Origin: Mycolicibacterium holsaticum DSM 44478 = JCM 12374
GTDB lineage: Bacteria; Actinomycetota; Actinomycetes; Mycobacteriales; Mycobacteriaceae
Assembly: GCF_019645835.1 (NCBI RefSeq)
Contig: NZ_CP080998.1
Coordinates: 2,914,001-2,978,000 of the forward strand
Direction: 5' to 3'
Length of the DNA stretch: 64,000 nucleotides
A program made the position numbers and the translations under genes. Every line of letters begins with the position of its first letter. Within the stretch, counting starts at the first letter, position 1. Below, one piece after another: positions 1-11,883 of the stretch. A model generated the notes under the pieces. That model was not told the DNA's origin, ran no database searches, and was given only the letters and a program-made list of their open reading frames with translations.

Positions 1-1146
1 CGGTGAGGCACCCAGCTGGGGCGCCGGGTAGCCCGGTTGCTGCACCGGGGTCCGGGCCTCCGCCTCGGCCTTGGCGACGGCCCGCGCGATTTCCGGATCG
101 GTCTCGGTGGAGAACCAATCGGCCACTTCATCGGAGTCGTCCTCGGGCTTGGGCAGATCGTCCTCGACCGGCGACGGGGTGTACCGGAAGACGCCGTCCT
201 CGCCGGGCGCGCCGAGCATCTTGGTGAAACCCTGTAGCGCGGCGCCGAAATCGCTGGGCACCAGCCACACCTTGTTGGCCTCCCCCTTGGCCATCTGCGG
301 CAGGGTCTGCAGGTACTGGTAGGCCAGCAGCTCGGGGGTCGGACGGCCGGCCTTGATTGCGGCGAACGTCTTCTCGATCGCCTTGGCCTGACCCTGGGCC
401 TGCAGATACTGGGCGGCGCGTTCACCCTGGGCCCGCAGCATCCGCGACTGACGTTCGGCCTCGGCCGCCAGGATCGCGGCCTGCTTGGCACCCTCGGCCG
501 AGAGGATCTGTGCCTGCTTCTGCCCCTCGGCCTGCTTGATCGCCGACTCCCGCTGCCCCTCGGCGGTCAGGATCATCGCGCGCTTCTCGCGGTCCGCGCG
601 CATCTGTTTTTCCATCGAATCCTGAATCGAGGGCGGCGGGTCGATGGCGCGCAGCTCTACCCGCGCCACCCGCAGCCCCCACCGGCCCGTGGCCTCGTCG
701 AGCACACCGCGCAGCGCGGTGTTGATCTGGTCGCGCGAGGTCAGCGTCTGCTCCAGGGTCATGCCACCGACCAGGTTGCGCAGCGTCGTCGTGGTCAGCT
801 GCTCGACACCGACGATGTAGTTGCTGATCTGGTACACCGCGGCCTGCGGGTTGGTGACCTGGAAATAGACCACCGTGTCGATCGCCACTGTCAGGTTGTC
901 CTCGGTGATCACCGGCTGCGGCGGAAACGACACCACCCGCTCGCGCAGGTCGACCCTGGCGCGGATCCTGTCGACGAACGGCACCAGCAGCGTCAACTGG
1001 CCGCTGACCGTGCGGCTGTACCGGCCCAACCGTTCGATGACCGCGGCCTCGGCCTGCGGGATCAGCGCGATCGACTTGGCGACGATGATGGCGGCGAACA
1101 CCACCAACACCGCGAGGAGGATCAATCCGGCGACGGCACCGTCCAT
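1..1146 (-). CDS. SPFH/Band-7 membrane protein (stomatin/QmcA-like), 3' end cut by window
   Basis: The visible 382 codons run from an ATG at 1146 to the window edge with no stop, so the C-terminus is missing. Residues about 2-22 form one N-terminal hydrophobic anchor. An SPFH domain follows (residues about 25-190), then an Ala/Glu/Gln-rich coiled-coil with repeated 'AEGQ/AEGAKQA' heptads (about 190-290), as in stomatin and QmcA proteins that scaffold membrane microdomains or protease complexes. The sequence AAGGAGCCAGC before the ATG is a good ribosome site. It lies 22 bp after the NfeD-like gene; SPFH and NfeD proteins are typically encoded together and act together. It corresponds to Rv1488. 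The molecular substrate is unknown. Confidence 0.93.
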   Translation of the reverse strand, partial: MDGAVAGLILLAVLVVFAAIIVAKSIALIPQAEAAVIERLGRYSRTVSGQLTLLVPFVDRIRARVDLRERVVSFPPQPVITEDNLTVAIDTVVYFQVTNPQAAVYQISNYIVGVEQLTTTTLRNLVGGMTLEQTLTSRDQINTALRGVLDEATGRWGLRVARVELRAIDPPPSIQDSMEKQMRADREKRAMILTAEGQRESAIKQAEGQKQAQILSAEGAKQAAILAAEAERQSRMLRAQGERAAQYLQAQGQAKAIEKTFAAIKAGRPTPELLAYQYLQTLPQMAKGEANKVWLVPSDFGAALQGFTKMLGAPGEDGVFRYTPSPVEDDLPKPEDDSDEVADWFSTETDPEIARAVAKAEAEARTPVQQPGYPAPQLGASP

Positions 1147-1168
1147 GCTGGCTCCTTCGTTCGTGCCT

Positions 1169-1600
1169 CTAGTCGAGCTTGTGGACAACGGCGGTGGCGC
1201 CGTCGATGTGCACCACGGTCACGTGGTCGCCCTGTTCGTACACATCTTCTTCGTTCAGGGGGCGCGCCGTCCATACTTCGCCCTCCAGCTTGACCTGCCC
1301 CTGGTGGCGCGCCACCCGGTCGAGCACCAGCGCGCTCTTGCCCTCCAGCGCCTTGACCGGCTCGGGCAGCCCGCGTCCGGACAAGAACTGTCTGCGCAGC
1401 GCCGGCCGCACCAGCATCAGCAGCAGCACCGACACGACCGCGAACACCGCGCCGTGCACCCACAGATCGTCGAAGATGAGGCTCGACCCCGCCGCGGCCA
1501 ACGCACCGCCGCCCAGCATGAGCAAGAACATGTCGCCGGTCAGCGCCTCGGCCCCGGCGAGGGCGAGCGCGGCGACAAGCCAGATCAACGCAGCAGGCAT
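1169..1600 (-). CDS. NfeD-like membrane protein
   Basis: This 143-residue protein has three or four hydrophobic segments in residues 3-70, followed by a C-terminal OB-fold-like beta domain (about 75-143, with '[24 protein letters not shown]'-type strands). It matches the short NfeD family that partners SPFH proteins. A TAGGCT -10 box lies 6 bp before the ATG with no Shine-Dalgarno sequence, so I expect a leaderless mRNA that also carries the SPFH gene. It corresponds to Rv1487. Its role is inferred as assembly or regulation of SPFH membrane rafts. Confidence 0.9.
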   Translation of the reverse strand: MPAALIWLVAALALAGAEALTGDMFLLMLGGGALAAAGSSLIFDDLWVHGAVFAVVSVLLLMLVRPALRRQFLSGRGLPEPVKALEGKSALVLDRVARHQGQVKLEGEVWTARPLNEEDVYEQGDHVTVVHIDGATAVVHKLD

Positions 1601-1606
1601 GCCGCC

Positions 1607-1612
1607 AGCCTA
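1607..1612 (-). promoter_or_regulatory. -10 box TAGGCT of the NfeD-SPFH operon (leaderless)
   Basis: TAGGCT is followed by 6 bp (GGCGGC) and then the ATG at 1600. That spacing puts the transcription start on the start codon. Confidence 0.65.
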
Positions 1613-1659
1613 GCGCGAGCCCGACCTGCTCAGCCCGTAACAACTACACTGCGAGCATC

Positions 1660-2520
1660 ATGTGGTGTCCCAGTGTTTCGCTGTCGGTGTGGGCCAACGC
1701 CTGGCTCGCAGGTGCGGCCGCCCCCGACGATGTTCTCGACGCGTTATCGCATTGGGCGCCAAGGCATTCCGTCACCGCCTACGATTCCGTCGCGGCCAGC
1801 CGGACCGGTCTGCCGTGGCCGGATCTGACCGATGCGGGTGCGGTCTCTCTACTTCAGACGCTGCGCACCGCGGCGGGCACCCGGACCTCGACCCCGCCGA
1901 TGTCCATCGCGCTGCCGATCCCCGGCGATGTCCGCGGCCTGCCCGCCGGAACGCAGTTCCAGCGCGATGCGGTGATGGCGGGCGAAGCCGTTATCGTCAC
2001 GAGCGATCCGGCCGAGGCCATCGGCCTGGTACCCGATTTCGAGTATCCGCAGCTCGTCGACTACGAGGACGAAACCGACTACGACCCGGATCCCTGCGGT
2101 CTGTCGTGGACCGTCTACTCGGTGCCCGCCGTGGCACCCGCGGCACTGCAGGACCTCGGCGAGGCCGAGTACGAGCTGCGCTCAGCGGTGCGGTCGGCCG
2201 CCGAGGCGTTGGCCACGCTGCGCGCGGGCACCCTCGACCTGGATGTCGACGACCCGCGCGGGCTGGTGACACAGGTGCTGGAATCCGAACGTCGGCACCG
2301 GGTTCCCGACCACGCACCGACCCGGGCGCTGCGCGTGCTCGAGAACGCCGCACAGGTCGACGCGATTATCACCGTGAGCGCGGGGTTGATCCCGATCGGC
2401 CTGCACAGCTCGTCGGAGCTGCGGCTGGCCTCCGATGTGCTGCAACCGCTTTCGGCGGTGGTGCGCTCGGCGCGGTTGGCTGCGGTCACCGCGATCCTGT
2501 ACTCGGCGTGGCGGGACTAG
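1660..2520 (+). CDS. Conserved mycobacterial hypothetical protein (Rv1486c-like)
   Basis: This 286-residue soluble protein has no recognised domain or signal peptide. It is rich in Asp/Glu and Ala; residues 125-145 hold a short acidic tract ([11 protein letters not shown]). A TACACT box lies 9 bp before the ATG, implying a leader of only 2-3 nt. It is divergent from the NfeD gene and convergent with hemH, overlapping hemH by 4 bp at the stops (2517-2520). The position matches Rv1486c beside the ferrochelatase gene. I cannot assign a function. Confidence 0.85.
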   Translation: MWCPSVSLSVWANAWLAGAAAPDDVLDALSHWAPRHSVTAYDSVAASRTGLPWPDLTDAGAVSLLQTLRTAAGTRTSTPPMSIALPIPGDVRGLPAGTQFQRDAVMAGEAVIVTSDPAEAIGLVPDFEYPQLVDYEDETDYDPDPCGLSWTVYSVPAVAPAALQDLGEAEYELRSAVRSAAEALATLRAGTLDLDVDDPRGLVTQVLESERRHRVPDHAPTRALRVLENAAQVDAIITVSAGLIPIGLHSSSELRLASDVLQPLSAVVRSARLAAVTAILYSAWRD

Positions 2521-3515
2521 TCCACGCAGTTCGGTGTGCACCGCACGCCGTCGACCGAAAACCCCTGTAGCGGCGGCTGGTTCGGGGCTTCGACGCGGGC
2601 GGGCGGACGTCCGGTACGCAGCTCGTCGAACAGGTCGGCTGCCACCCGCGCGAGGTCGGCGTTGGGGGTGGCCGCGCGCGCGAACGCCACGCCCGCTTCC
2701 TCGGCCTGCAACCTGAGCTCATGGTCGAGATCCCACACCACCTCGATGTGGTCGGCGACGAAGCCGATCGGGCACACGATCACCGCCGTGGTGCCGCGGT
2801 CGGCGAGCACCTTGAGGTGGTCGCCGACATCGGGTTCCAGCCAGGGCATCTGCGGCGGCCCGGACCGCGATTGCCAGACCTGATCGTAATCGTCGTAGCC
2901 GGCCGCAGCGGCGACCAGCCGGGCGGCGTAGGCGACCTGACGCGCGTAAAGGTCCGGCCCGCAACGGGATCGGGCCGACTGAGGTATGGAGTGCGCGGTG
3001 AACACCAGCCGGGCGCCGTCGGGCACCGTCTGCGCAGCGGCGGTGACCGCGTCGGCGAACATCGCCACGAACAGCGGATGGTCGTAGTACTGGCGCAGTT
3101 TGACCAGGTGCGGGGCGCGCTCACCGGTGACCGCGCGCGCCCGTGCGATGTCCTCGACGTACTGCGTGCAGCTGGAGTAGCCGCCCCACGCCGAGGTGGC
3201 GAACACCGCCGCCTGCCGAATGCCGTCGTCGGCCATCGCGGCGACGGTGTCTTCGACGTACGGCTGCCAGTTGCGGTTGCCGAAGTAGACCGGCACGTCG
3301 AGGAGCCCGCGCAGCCGGTCGATCAGCGCGCGGTTGATCCCGGTGATCGGCGACACCCCACCGAAGTGCAGGTAGTGCTCGGCGACGTCGGCCAGCCGCT
3401 CCCGCGGGATGCCGCGGCCGCGGGTGACGTTCTCCAGGAACGGCATCACGTCGGCCTCACCCTCCGGCCCGCCGAAGGACAGCAGCAGGACGGCGTCAAG
3501 GACCGGGTCGGCCAT
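2517..3515 (-). CDS. hemH: Ferrochelatase / coproporphyrin ferrochelatase
   Basis: The 332-residue protein inserts ferrous iron into a porphyrin; actinobacterial members act on coproporphyrin III. Visible family motifs are [10 protein letters not shown] at the N-terminus, GVSPITG (residues 53-59), the catalytic-loop FTAHSIP with His175, and [16 protein letters not shown], which holds the conserved Glu. Cysteines near the C-terminus (Cys326 and Cys330), plus internal ones at 116 and 185, fit the [2Fe-2S] cluster reported for mycobacterial ferrochelatase; which of them ligate it is inferred. It starts 3 bp after the inhA stop with only a weak ribosome site, so translational coupling to inhA is likely. 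It corresponds to Rv1485 (hemZ). Confidence 0.97.
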   Translation of the reverse strand: MADPVLDAVLLLSFGGPEGEADVMPFLENVTRGRGIPRERLADVAEHYLHFGGVSPITGINRALIDRLRGLLDVPVYFGNRNWQPYVEDTVAAMADDGIRQAAVFATSAWGGYSSCTQYVEDIARARAVTGERAPHLVKLRQYYDHPLFVAMFADAVTAAAQTVPDGARLVFTAHSIPQSARSRCGPDLYARQVAYAARLVAAAAGYDDYDQVWQSRSGPPQMPWLEPDVGDHLKVLADRGTTAVIVCPIGFVADHIEVVWDLDHELRLQAEEAGVAFARAATPNADLARVAADLFDELRTGRPPARVEAPNQPPLQGFSVDGVRCTPNCVD

Positions 3516-3518
3516 CGG

Positions 3519-4328
3519 CTACAGCAACTGCGTGCTGGCGCCGCCGTCGGCGTAGACCACCGTGCCGGTGGTGGCGGGCAACCAGTCCGAGAGCAGGGCG
3601 CACACCGTCTTGGCCACCGGGGTGGGATCCTTCATGTCCCAGCCGACCGGCGCGCGCTGGTCCCAGCCCTCCTCGAGCAGCCGCATCTGCTCACCGGCCT
3701 CCGCGCCCAGCGCGCCGCCGACGATCGCACTCATCGCCAGCGTGCGAATCGGGCCTGCGGCAACGAGATTGGAGCGCACCCCGAACGGACCTGCCTCACG
3801 GGCCACGAACCGGTTGACGGACTCCAGCGCGCTCTTGGCCACCGTCATCCAGTTGTATGCCGGCATCGCGCGGGTGGGGTCGAAGTCCATGCCGACGATG
3901 CTGCCGCCGCGGTTCATGATCGGCAGCGTCGCCTTGGCCAGCGACGCGTACGAGAACGCCGAGATGTGGATGCCCTTGGCGACATCCTCGTAGGGCGCGT
4001 CGAAGAACGGGTTGATGCCCATCCCCGACTGCGGCATGAACCCGATCGAGTGCACCACACCGTCGAGCTTGTTGCCCTCGCCGATCACCTCGGTGATCCG
4101 GTCGGCCAGCGTGTCGAGGTGCTTTTCGTCCTGCACGTCGAGTTCCAGCAGCGGCGCCTCCTTGGGCAGCCGATCGGCGATGCGCCGGATGAGCTTCATC
4201 CGGTCGAATCCGGTCAGCACCAACTCCGCGCCGGCTTCCTGGGCCACCCGCGCGATGTGGAACGCGATCGAGGAGTCGGTGATGATCCCCGTGACGAGGA
4301 TGCGCTTGCCTTCGAGAATCGCTGCCAT
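3519..4328 (-). CDS. inhA: NADH-dependent enoyl-ACP reductase InhA
   Basis: InhA catalyses the last reduction of the FAS-II cycle that makes meromycolate chains. The protein has exactly the 269 residues of M. tuberculosis InhA, and the numbering aligns without gaps. Present are the dinucleotide-binding loop GIITDSSIA (14-22, with Ser20 and Ile21), Ser94 in HSIGFMP, Phe149, and catalytic Tyr158 and Lys165 (YNWMTVAK). Residues known to change in isoniazid-resistant strains (Ile21, Ser94) are the wild-type ones here. The site AAGGACGGAC precedes the ATG, 15 bp after fabG1. It is expected to be co-transcribed with fabG1 and hemH. Confidence 0.99.
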   Translation of the reverse strand: MAAILEGKRILVTGIITDSSIAFHIARVAQEAGAELVLTGFDRMKLIRRIADRLPKEAPLLELDVQDEKHLDTLADRITEVIGEGNKLDGVVHSIGFMPQSGMGINPFFDAPYEDVAKGIHISAFSYASLAKATLPIMNRGGSIVGMDFDPTRAMPAYNWMTVAKSALESVNRFVAREAGPFGVRSNLVAAGPIRTLAMSAIVGGALGAEAGEQMRLLEEGWDQRAPVGWDMKDPTPVAKTVCALLSDWLPATTGTVVYADGGASTQLL

Positions 4329-4343
4329 GTCCGTCCTTATCTG

Positions 4344-5138
<795 letters not shown>

Positions 5139-5167
5139 TTAAGAAATCGCCTTAGTGGCGGCCCGCA

Positions 5168-6178
5168 CTACAGCGGCAGCCGTCGGTTGATCAACAGGCT
5201 CGCCACCGCCGCGATCGCGGCCACCAGCGCGGCCAGGCGCAGCCAGCCGGTGGTGGCCTCGCCGCGGACGGTCTCATAGCCGATCTGGTCCTGCAGCGTG
5301 GCGTAGACCTTGTTGAGCTCGTCGAGGTTGGCCGCGGTGTAGGCCTCGCCGCCGGAGAGTTCGGCGATCCGCTTCATCATCTTGTCGTCGACGGGCACCG
5401 GCACCCGCTCGCCGTTGACCTCCACCGAGCCGTTGGCGGTGCCGAAGGAGATCGTCGAGATCGGCACGCCCTGATCCTTGGCGGCCCGCGCCGCGGTGAA
5501 CGCACCCTTGGGGTTGTCCGGGTTCGACGGCGCGGTTTCCTTGCCGTCGGAGAACAGCACGATGTGCGCGGGCGGCGGCGTGTCACCGCCGCCGATGACC
5601 GCGCCGACGGTGGAGATCGACGACAGCGCCGTGAAGATCGCCTCGCCGGTGGCGGTGCGGTCGGCCACCTGCAGGTTGTCGATGGCGCGCCGGCTCGCGT
5701 CGCGGTTCGTGGTCGGCGAGACCAGCACCGTTGCGGTGCCGGCGTAGGCGATCACGCCGAGGTTGATACCCGGGGTGAGTTCGTCGACGAACTTCTTCGA
5801 CGCCTCCTGGGCGGCCACCAGCCGGTTGGGCTCGACATCGGTGGCCTTCATCGACTGCGACACGTCCATCACCAGCATCACGACCGCACGGTTACGCGGC
5901 AGCCGTTGGTCATGGGTGGGTCCGGCCAGCGCGATCGTGCACAGCAGCAACGCGATTCCCATCAGCGCCGCGGGCACGAACCGCAAGGGGCTCGGGCGTT
6001 TGGGAGCCACGCTGTCGAGCAGTTCGGTGTTGGCGAACTGCTGCAACCGCCTGCGCCGGGACAGCTGGGTGACCGCGTAGTACCCGGCCAGGCCCAGCAC
6101 GACGACCAGGAACAGCAGGAACCACCAGATGTGTTGGAAGCCCGTGAGCGATACCGGTCCCAGCAGCGGAAGGGTCAT
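5168..6178 (-). CDS. Membrane-anchored von Willebrand factor A protein, diverged paralogue
   Basis: The 336-residue protein has two N-terminal membrane segments (about 16-37 and 66-86), a VWA domain (about 97-290) and a C-terminal membrane segment (about 310-330). The metal-ion-dependent adhesion motif DVSQS is intact (Asp105, Ser107, Ser109), with a later FSDGKE loop. It is the 5'-to-3' second of two tandem copies, 30 bp after the first, and departs more from Rv1481 than its neighbour does. VWA proteins of this type work with MoxR ATPases, and moxR and DUF58 genes lie just upstream. The binding partner is not deducible. No strong ribosome site is seen. Confidence 0.92.
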   Translation of the reverse strand: MTLPLLGPVSLTGFQHIWWFLLFLVVVLGLAGYYAVTQLSRRRRLQQFANTELLDSVAPKRPSPLRFVPAALMGIALLLCTIALAGPTHDQRLPRNRAVVMLVMDVSQSMKATDVEPNRLVAAQEASKKFVDELTPGINLGVIAYAGTATVLVSPTTNRDASRRAIDNLQVADRTATGEAIFTALSSISTVGAVIGGGDTPPPAHIVLFSDGKETAPSNPDNPKGAFTAARAAKDQGVPISTISFGTANGSVEVNGERVPVPVDDKMMKRIAELSGGEAYTAANLDELNKVYATLQDQIGYETVRGEATTGWLRLAALVAAIAAVASLLINRRLPL

Positions 6179-6208
6179 ATCAAGGTCGTCCCAGTCTTCG
6201 CTTTCGCC

Positions 6209-7216
6209 TCAGTTCGGCAACCGACGGTTGATGGCCAGCGCCGCAAGCGTTGCCAGCGCCAACGCCAGCGCACCCAGACGCAGCCAGCCGGTACTTGCAT
6301 CGCCCTTGATCGTCTCGTAGCCGATCTGCTGCTGCAGGTTGGCGTAGACCTCGCGCAGCTGTTCGAGGCTGGACGCGGTGAACGCCTCGCCGCCGGACAG
6401 ATCGGCGATCTTCTTGAGCATCTCGTCGTCGACCGGCACCGGCTGGCGCTGGTCGTTGATCTCGACGTAGCCGTACGGCGTGCCGAACGAGATCGTCGAG
6501 ATCGGCACGCCCTGATCCTTGGCGGTGCGGGCCGCGGTGTAGGCGCCCTTGGGGTTGTCCGGGTTGGACGGCACCGTCTCCTTACCGTCGGAGAACAGCA
6601 CGATGCGCGCGGGCGGCGGTTCGTCGCCGCCGCCGATCACCGCCCCGACGGTGGCGATCGCCTGCAGCGCGGTGAAGATACCCTCGCCGGTGGCGGTGCG
6701 GTCGGCGAACTGCAGATTGTCGATCGCGTTCTTGGTGGCCTCACGCCCGGTGGTCGGCGACACCAGCACGGTCGCCGTGCCCGCGTACGAGATCAGCCCG
6801 AGGTTGATCCCGGGGGTCAGTTCGTCGGCGAACTGCTTGGACGCCTCCTGGGCTGCGGCCATCCGGTTCGGCAGCACGTCGGTGGCGCGCATCGACTGCG
6901 ACACGTCCATGACGAGCATCACCACCGCGCGGTTACGCGGAATGCGAACGTCGTGGGTCGGGCCCGCCATCGCCACCGTGAGAAACACCAACGCGATCAC
7001 CAGCAGGATCGCGGGCAGGTGTCGCCAGCGTGAAGACCGTTTGGGCGCAACGCTTTCCAGCAACTCCATGTTGGCAAAGCGCAACATCCGCCGGTGCCGG
7101 GCCATCTGGACCACGATGTAGAGTCCGACGACCGCGAGCACCACAAGCAGAAACAAGAAGAACCACGCGTGTTCGAAGCCCGAGAGCGTTATCGGGCCGA
7201 GCAACGGCAATGTCAT
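6209..7216 (-). CDS. Membrane-anchored von Willebrand factor A protein (Rv1481-like)
   Basis: The 335-residue protein has the same plan as its tandem neighbour: membrane segments at about 15-38 and 66-85, a VWA domain with DVSQS (Asp104, Ser106, Ser108), and a C-terminal membrane segment before INRRLPN. By eye the two copies agree at roughly two-thirds of positions, and are nearly identical around the metal site and the [10 protein letters not shown] and SPTT segments. This copy is the closer match to the single Rv1481 of M. tuberculosis. It starts 31 bp after the DUF58 gene and probably belongs to the moxR-DUF58-VWA-VWA operon. Confidence 0.94.
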   Translation of the reverse strand: MTLPLLGPITLSGFEHAWFFLFLLVVLAVVGLYIVVQMARHRRMLRFANMELLESVAPKRSSRWRHLPAILLVIALVFLTVAMAGPTHDVRIPRNRAVVMLVMDVSQSMRATDVLPNRMAAAQEASKQFADELTPGINLGLISYAGTATVLVSPTTGREATKNAIDNLQFADRTATGEGIFTALQAIATVGAVIGGGDEPPPARIVLFSDGKETVPSNPDNPKGAYTAARTAKDQGVPISTISFGTPYGYVEINDQRQPVPVDDEMLKKIADLSGGEAFTASSLEQLREVYANLQQQIGYETIKGDASTGWLRLGALALALATLAALAINRRLPN

Positions 7217-7247
7217 GTGCGCCTAATCATTTCACGGCCAACTCGAT

Positions 7248-8191
7248 CTAGGCGTGGCCTGCCAGCGCGCCACGCCTGCGGTTGGCGACGAATCGGACGA
7301 CGTCGGCGATCCAGTCCCGGTCGGTGCGCAGCGTCAGCAGCGGCGCATCGCATCGGCGCAGCGTCCTGGCGACTTCCGCACGGTGGGCCGCCGCGGCCCG
7401 TTCGAAGTCGTCGCGCAACTGCTCGTCGATGGTGAACTCGCGCGTCACACCGGTTTCGGCGTCCTGCAGGACGACGTCGCCGACCGGCGGCAATTCGACG
7501 TCACGCGGGTCGAGGATCTCGATGCCGAGCACTTCGTGGCGGCCGGCGATGGCGCGCAGCGGGCGCATCCAGTTGATCGGGCCGAGGAAGTCGCTGATGA
7601 TGACCGCCATCCCGCGGCGGCGCTCCGGACGGCGCAGCGCATCGATGGCGGCGGCCAGATCGCCGCGAACTCCCGTGGGCGCCTTGGGCATGGTCGCGAT
7701 CGTGCGCAGCATCTCCTGCTCGTGCATGCGGCCCGAGAGGGCGGGCACCCGGCGCACCGAGTCGCCGTTGGCGATGATCGCGCCGATCCGGTTACCGCCC
7801 CCGCTGTTGAGGAACGTGATCGCCGCGGCGGCGGCCACCGCGAGGTCGCGCTTCTCGCATCCGGTGGTGCCGAAGTCCAGGCTGGCCGACATGTCGACCA
7901 CCAGCCACGTCTCGAGTTCGCGGTCGGCGATCATCTGCCGCACGTGTGGATGGGTGGTGCGCGCCGTGACCGACCAGTCCATCCGGCGCACGTCGTCGCC
8001 GGGCTGATAGAGCCGCGACTCCCCCGGTTCGGAACCGGGACCGGGCAGCAGCCCGAGGTGATCGCCGTGCAGCACGCCGTCGAGCTTGCGGCGCACCGTC
8101 AGCTCCAGCTTGCGCAGCGCCGCGGTCAGGGCCGGATCACGGATCTCCCCGCGCTTCAGCGACGGCAGGTCGACCGCGCGCCGCGAACTAG

Positions 8192-8195
<4 letters not shown>
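7248..8195 (-). CDS. DUF58 domain protein (Rv1480-like)
   Basis: I start this gene at the GTG at 8195 (315 aa), which overlaps the moxR stop in a GTGA. The open frame extends further upstream, but that part only shadows moxR. The DUF58 hallmark YQPGDDVRRMDW lies near residues 63-74, and a VWA-like metal motif (DMSAS) follows at about 105. The protein appears soluble. DUF58, MoxR and VWA genes form a common trio thought to act as a chaperone/metal-insertase-like machine. Here the trio sits between peptidoglycan hydrolases and mycolate genes. The client protein is unknown. Confidence 0.94.
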
Positions 8196-9343
<1,148 letters not shown>

Positions 9344-9466
9344 CAACGTTCCTTCCACATCAACTCGCTGGTCATAGCGGCCTCGGCCCGATCTGCGCCG
9401 GTCGCTCGTGTCAACTATTCCAGGCAGTTCGGAATCCGTCGACGTTGCCCGTACGGTTCGTCGATT

Positions 9467-9499
9467 CGCTCAGCCTGCGCTCAGCTTGCGTTCAGGATT
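9467..9499. repeat. 11-bp tandem repeat, about three copies, at the ripB 3' end
   Basis: CGCTCAGCCTG, CGCTCAGCTTG and a degenerate CGTTCAGGATT follow one another directly; the third copy overlaps the ripB stop codon. No function is evident. The rest of the 9344-9491 gap holds a TTGACA (minus strand, near 9410-9417) that could be a -35 element for moxR, but no convincing -10. Confidence 0.5.
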
Positions 9500-10211
9500 C
9501 GATGATCCTGGCCACGTAGGGCTGCAACCCGCCCTGCCGCACCGGGCTGACGGTGACCTTGCCCGCGCTGCCGGACGCCTCGAGCATCTTTCCGCCGCCC
9601 AGATAGATCGCCACGTGCTGGCTGCCGCCGGGGCCCCAGAACAACAGGTCGCCGCGTTTGGCCTGTGAGGTCGGCACCTTGCGCCCGGTGTTGTACTGGT
9701 CGCCCGAGTACTTCGGGATCAGCACCCCGACCCCGGCGAACGAGTACTGGGTGAAGCCCGAACAGTCGTAGCCGACGGTGTTGGCGCCGGAGTCGATGCC
9801 GCGGCTGGGGCCGTTGGGCTTCCCACCGCCCCACGAGTACGGCACGCCCATCTGCGAGCCGCCGCGACGGATCACGTACTCGATGGCCTGCGGTCCGCGC
9901 ACCCGTCCGGGTGCGACGCTGGCCACCTCCGGGGTGCCGAACCCGAGCGTGGCCAGGAACTTGCGGCCGAGGTCCATGGTGGCCTGAGTGGCCTGGGCGG
10001 TGGCCGCCAGCGAGGCGTTGGCGACCGCGAGGGGGTCACCCGGTGCTCCTGCGCTGATCAGTTTGGGCAGCGTGGGATCCCATTGGCCGTCGTTGGGGGC
10101 AGCCGAGGTGGGGGCGGCGAGCGCGGCCGCAACGGCCACCGCGGCCACCCACAGAAGCAGACCGGTGAGGAGACGAATAAGCCTGACGCGCAATGTAATC
10201 CTTACTCTCAC
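9492..10211 (-). CDS. ripB: NlpC/P60 peptidoglycan endopeptidase RipB
   Basis: The 239-residue protein has an Arg-rich start and a hydrophobic signal segment (about 10-38), so it is exported. The C-terminal NlpC/P60 domain (about 103-239) has catalytic Cys150 (YDCSGF), His199 (SQHV) and Glu211. These spacings are identical to those in RipA. It lacks the long N-terminal coiled coil of RipA and would be expected to be constitutively more accessible. It cleaves within the peptide stem (D-Glu to mDAP bond in the studied orthologue). Its GTG overlaps the ripA stop (GTGA), so the two are translationally coupled. Confidence 0.96.
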   Translation of the reverse strand: MRVRITLRVRLIRLLTGLLLWVAAVAVAAALAAPTSAAPNDGQWDPTLPKLISAGAPGDPLAVANASLAATAQATQATMDLGRKFLATLGFGTPEVASVAPGRVRGPQAIEYVIRRGGSQMGVPYSWGGGKPNGPSRGIDSGANTVGYDCSGFTQYSFAGVGVLIPKYSGDQYNTGRKVPTSQAKRGDLLFWGPGGSQHVAIYLGGGKMLEASGSAGKVTVSPVRQGGLQPYVARIIES

Positions 10212-11632
10212 CAGTCGATGAGACGTGTCGCGTATGGGGTCATGCCGCTGGTCCGAACCGGTGACACCTTGACTACCGAACCGGTGTAGGGCGCCTCGAG
10301 CATCTGCCCGTCACCGAGATAGAGGGCCACGTGCTGGCTGGCGTTGGGACCCCAGAAGAGCATGTCGCCGCGGCGCATCTGTGACGACGGGACCTTGCGG
10401 CCCGCGTTGTACTGGGAGCCCGAGTAGTGGTCGAGCTTGATGCCGACGCCGGCGAAGGCGTAGAGCATCAGACCCGAGCAGTCGAACCCGACCGTGCCCG
10501 CCCCGGAGTCGATGCCCCGGCTGGGTCCGGCCGCGTTGCCGCCGCCCCAGGAGTAGGGCACCCCGAGCTGGGTCATGGCGCGCCGGATCACGTACTCGGT
10601 GGCTTCCCGCCCGTGGACCCGCGGGATGACGCCGTTGGTGTAGCCGGTGGGGGTGGGCAGCAGACCCAGCTTCTGCAGGAAGCTGCGGCCTAGATCCTGC
10701 GTGACCTGCGCCGAGGTCGACATGATGCCCAGGATCTCGTTGATGATCGCGATCGGGTCGCCGCTGACGAAGGCGCTGGGAATGGCGGGCAGGAACGGAT
10801 CCCACGCGGTGGCCCAGTTGCCCGTGGCCGGGTCGACGCCCTGCGGTGCGCGGTCCCAGTCGGCGGCCGGCTTCGCCGCCGCCGGCGCGGCCGCCGGTGC
10901 CTGCGGACGGTTCGCCGGCGCCGCTGCCGACATCTTGTGGATCTCGTTGAGCTTGCTTTGTGCGGCGGCCCGTTCGGCGATGAGTTTGTCGAGCTCGGCC
11001 TGCTGTGCACTGAAGGTGCTCTGGGCGCCCTTGAGCGCCGAAACCGCCTGCTGCTGGCTGGCTTCGGCGTCGGCGAGGGCCTTGTCGGCGTTCTGCTTGG
11101 CCAGCCGCACCGCGGAGTCACGGTTCACCTGCTCGGTGCGGGCCCGCTGCAGGTCGGCGATCACCTGCTGGGTGCTGACCGCCAGTGTCTGTCCCGCGGC
11201 GACGGTGTCGATGATGTCTGCCGGGTCGCTGGCGGTCAGGTAGGAGTCCGAGGGGCCGTTGACATAGGCGGCGGCGGCGAACTTGTCGAACCGCTGCTGT
11301 GCGGCTTCGATCGCCCGGTTGGCGTCCTCGACGCGCAGCTTGCTGGCGTCGACCTCGCGCTGCGCGGCGGCGGCGTTGTCGCGTGCGGTCTGCACGTCGA
11401 CGATCGCCTTGTTGACGCCTTCCTGCTCGGCCTGGATCGCCGCGCCCAGTTCCTGCAGCTTCTGGTTGGCGTTGGCGACGGCGGCGACCAGTTCAGCGAC
11501 GCCGTCCGGCTGGGCTTCGGCCGGGGCGGGCGTCATCAGGCCGGGCGTCGCGAACAACAGTCCCACCGCCAGCAGAGCCGCGCAAAGACGTCCGCGCGGC
11601 CGCGTAGCAGAGGCGCCAGGGTTGCGTCTCAT
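10208..11632 (-). CDS. ripA: NlpC/P60 peptidoglycan endopeptidase RipA
   Basis: The 474-residue septal hydrolase is needed for daughter-cell separation in mycobacteria. Signal peptide residues 1-40 end in APAEA. Residues about 45-240 form a heptad-rich coiled coil that keeps the enzyme autoinhibited in the family. An Ala/Pro-rich linker follows (about 240-262). The C-terminal NlpC/P60 domain has Cys385, His434 and Glu446, offset by two from the M. tuberculosis catalytic residues. The ribosome site TAGGAGACACAGTCG precedes the ATG. A 251-bp AT-rich upstream region probably carries its promoter. ripB follows with a 4-bp overlap. It corresponds to Rv1477. Confidence 0.97.
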   Translation of the reverse strand: MRRNPGASATRPRGRLCAALLAVGLLFATPGLMTPAPAEAQPDGVAELVAAVANANQKLQELGAAIQAEQEGVNKAIVDVQTARDNAAAAQREVDASKLRVEDANRAIEAAQQRFDKFAAAAYVNGPSDSYLTASDPADIIDTVAAGQTLAVSTQQVIADLQRARTEQVNRDSAVRLAKQNADKALADAEASQQQAVSALKGAQSTFSAQQAELDKLIAERAAAQSKLNEIHKMSAAAPANRPQAPAAAPAAAKPAADWDRAPQGVDPATGNWATAWDPFLPAIPSAFVSGDPIAIINEILGIMSTSAQVTQDLGRSFLQKLGLLPTPTGYTNGVIPRVHGREATEYVIRRAMTQLGVPYSWGGGNAAGPSRGIDSGAGTVGFDCSGLMLYAFAGVGIKLDHYSGSQYNAGRKVPSSQMRRGDMLFWGPNASQHVALYLGDGQMLEAPYTGSVVKVSPVRTSGMTPYATRLIDW

Positions 11633-11883
11633 CGACTGTGTCTCCTATGGCTCGACGCGAACGTGCGGACACATTCGTCGGGCGTCTGAGTACGCAGAAG
11701 TCACAACATTCACAACTACAACATCAGCCACCGTTTGCACCGTACGTCACATCTGACGCCGAAGAAACTTTAGTAACAAACTACAAGTTTGTAATTGAGA
11801 ATAGTGTTATCTCGCCGTGATCTTTCCATTTGCCACGCAGGGCGAGATCGCGCCAAAGATGCTGTCAGACGTCGCTTTATAGG
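11633..11883 (-). promoter_or_regulatory. AT-rich ripA upstream region with a 7-3-7 palindrome
   Basis: This is the largest intergenic space in the first half of the window and is clearly more AT-rich than its surroundings (about 11700-11830). It contains the perfect inverted repeat ACAAACT-ACA-AGTTTGT at 11776-11792, overlapping GTAAC at 11773-11777 and GTAAT at 11791-11795. MtrA, the response regulator reported to act on ripA, recognises GTAAC-like direct repeats, so this is a candidate site (inference). I compared it with the c-di-AMP (ydaO) riboswitch consensus from memory and saw no match. Confidence 0.5.

Noticed and set aside
11633..11883. Riboswitch (c-di-AMP/ydaO type) upstream of ripA
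   Set aside because: The conserved ydaO core segments are not recognisable. Only an AT-rich stretch and a palindrome are seen.
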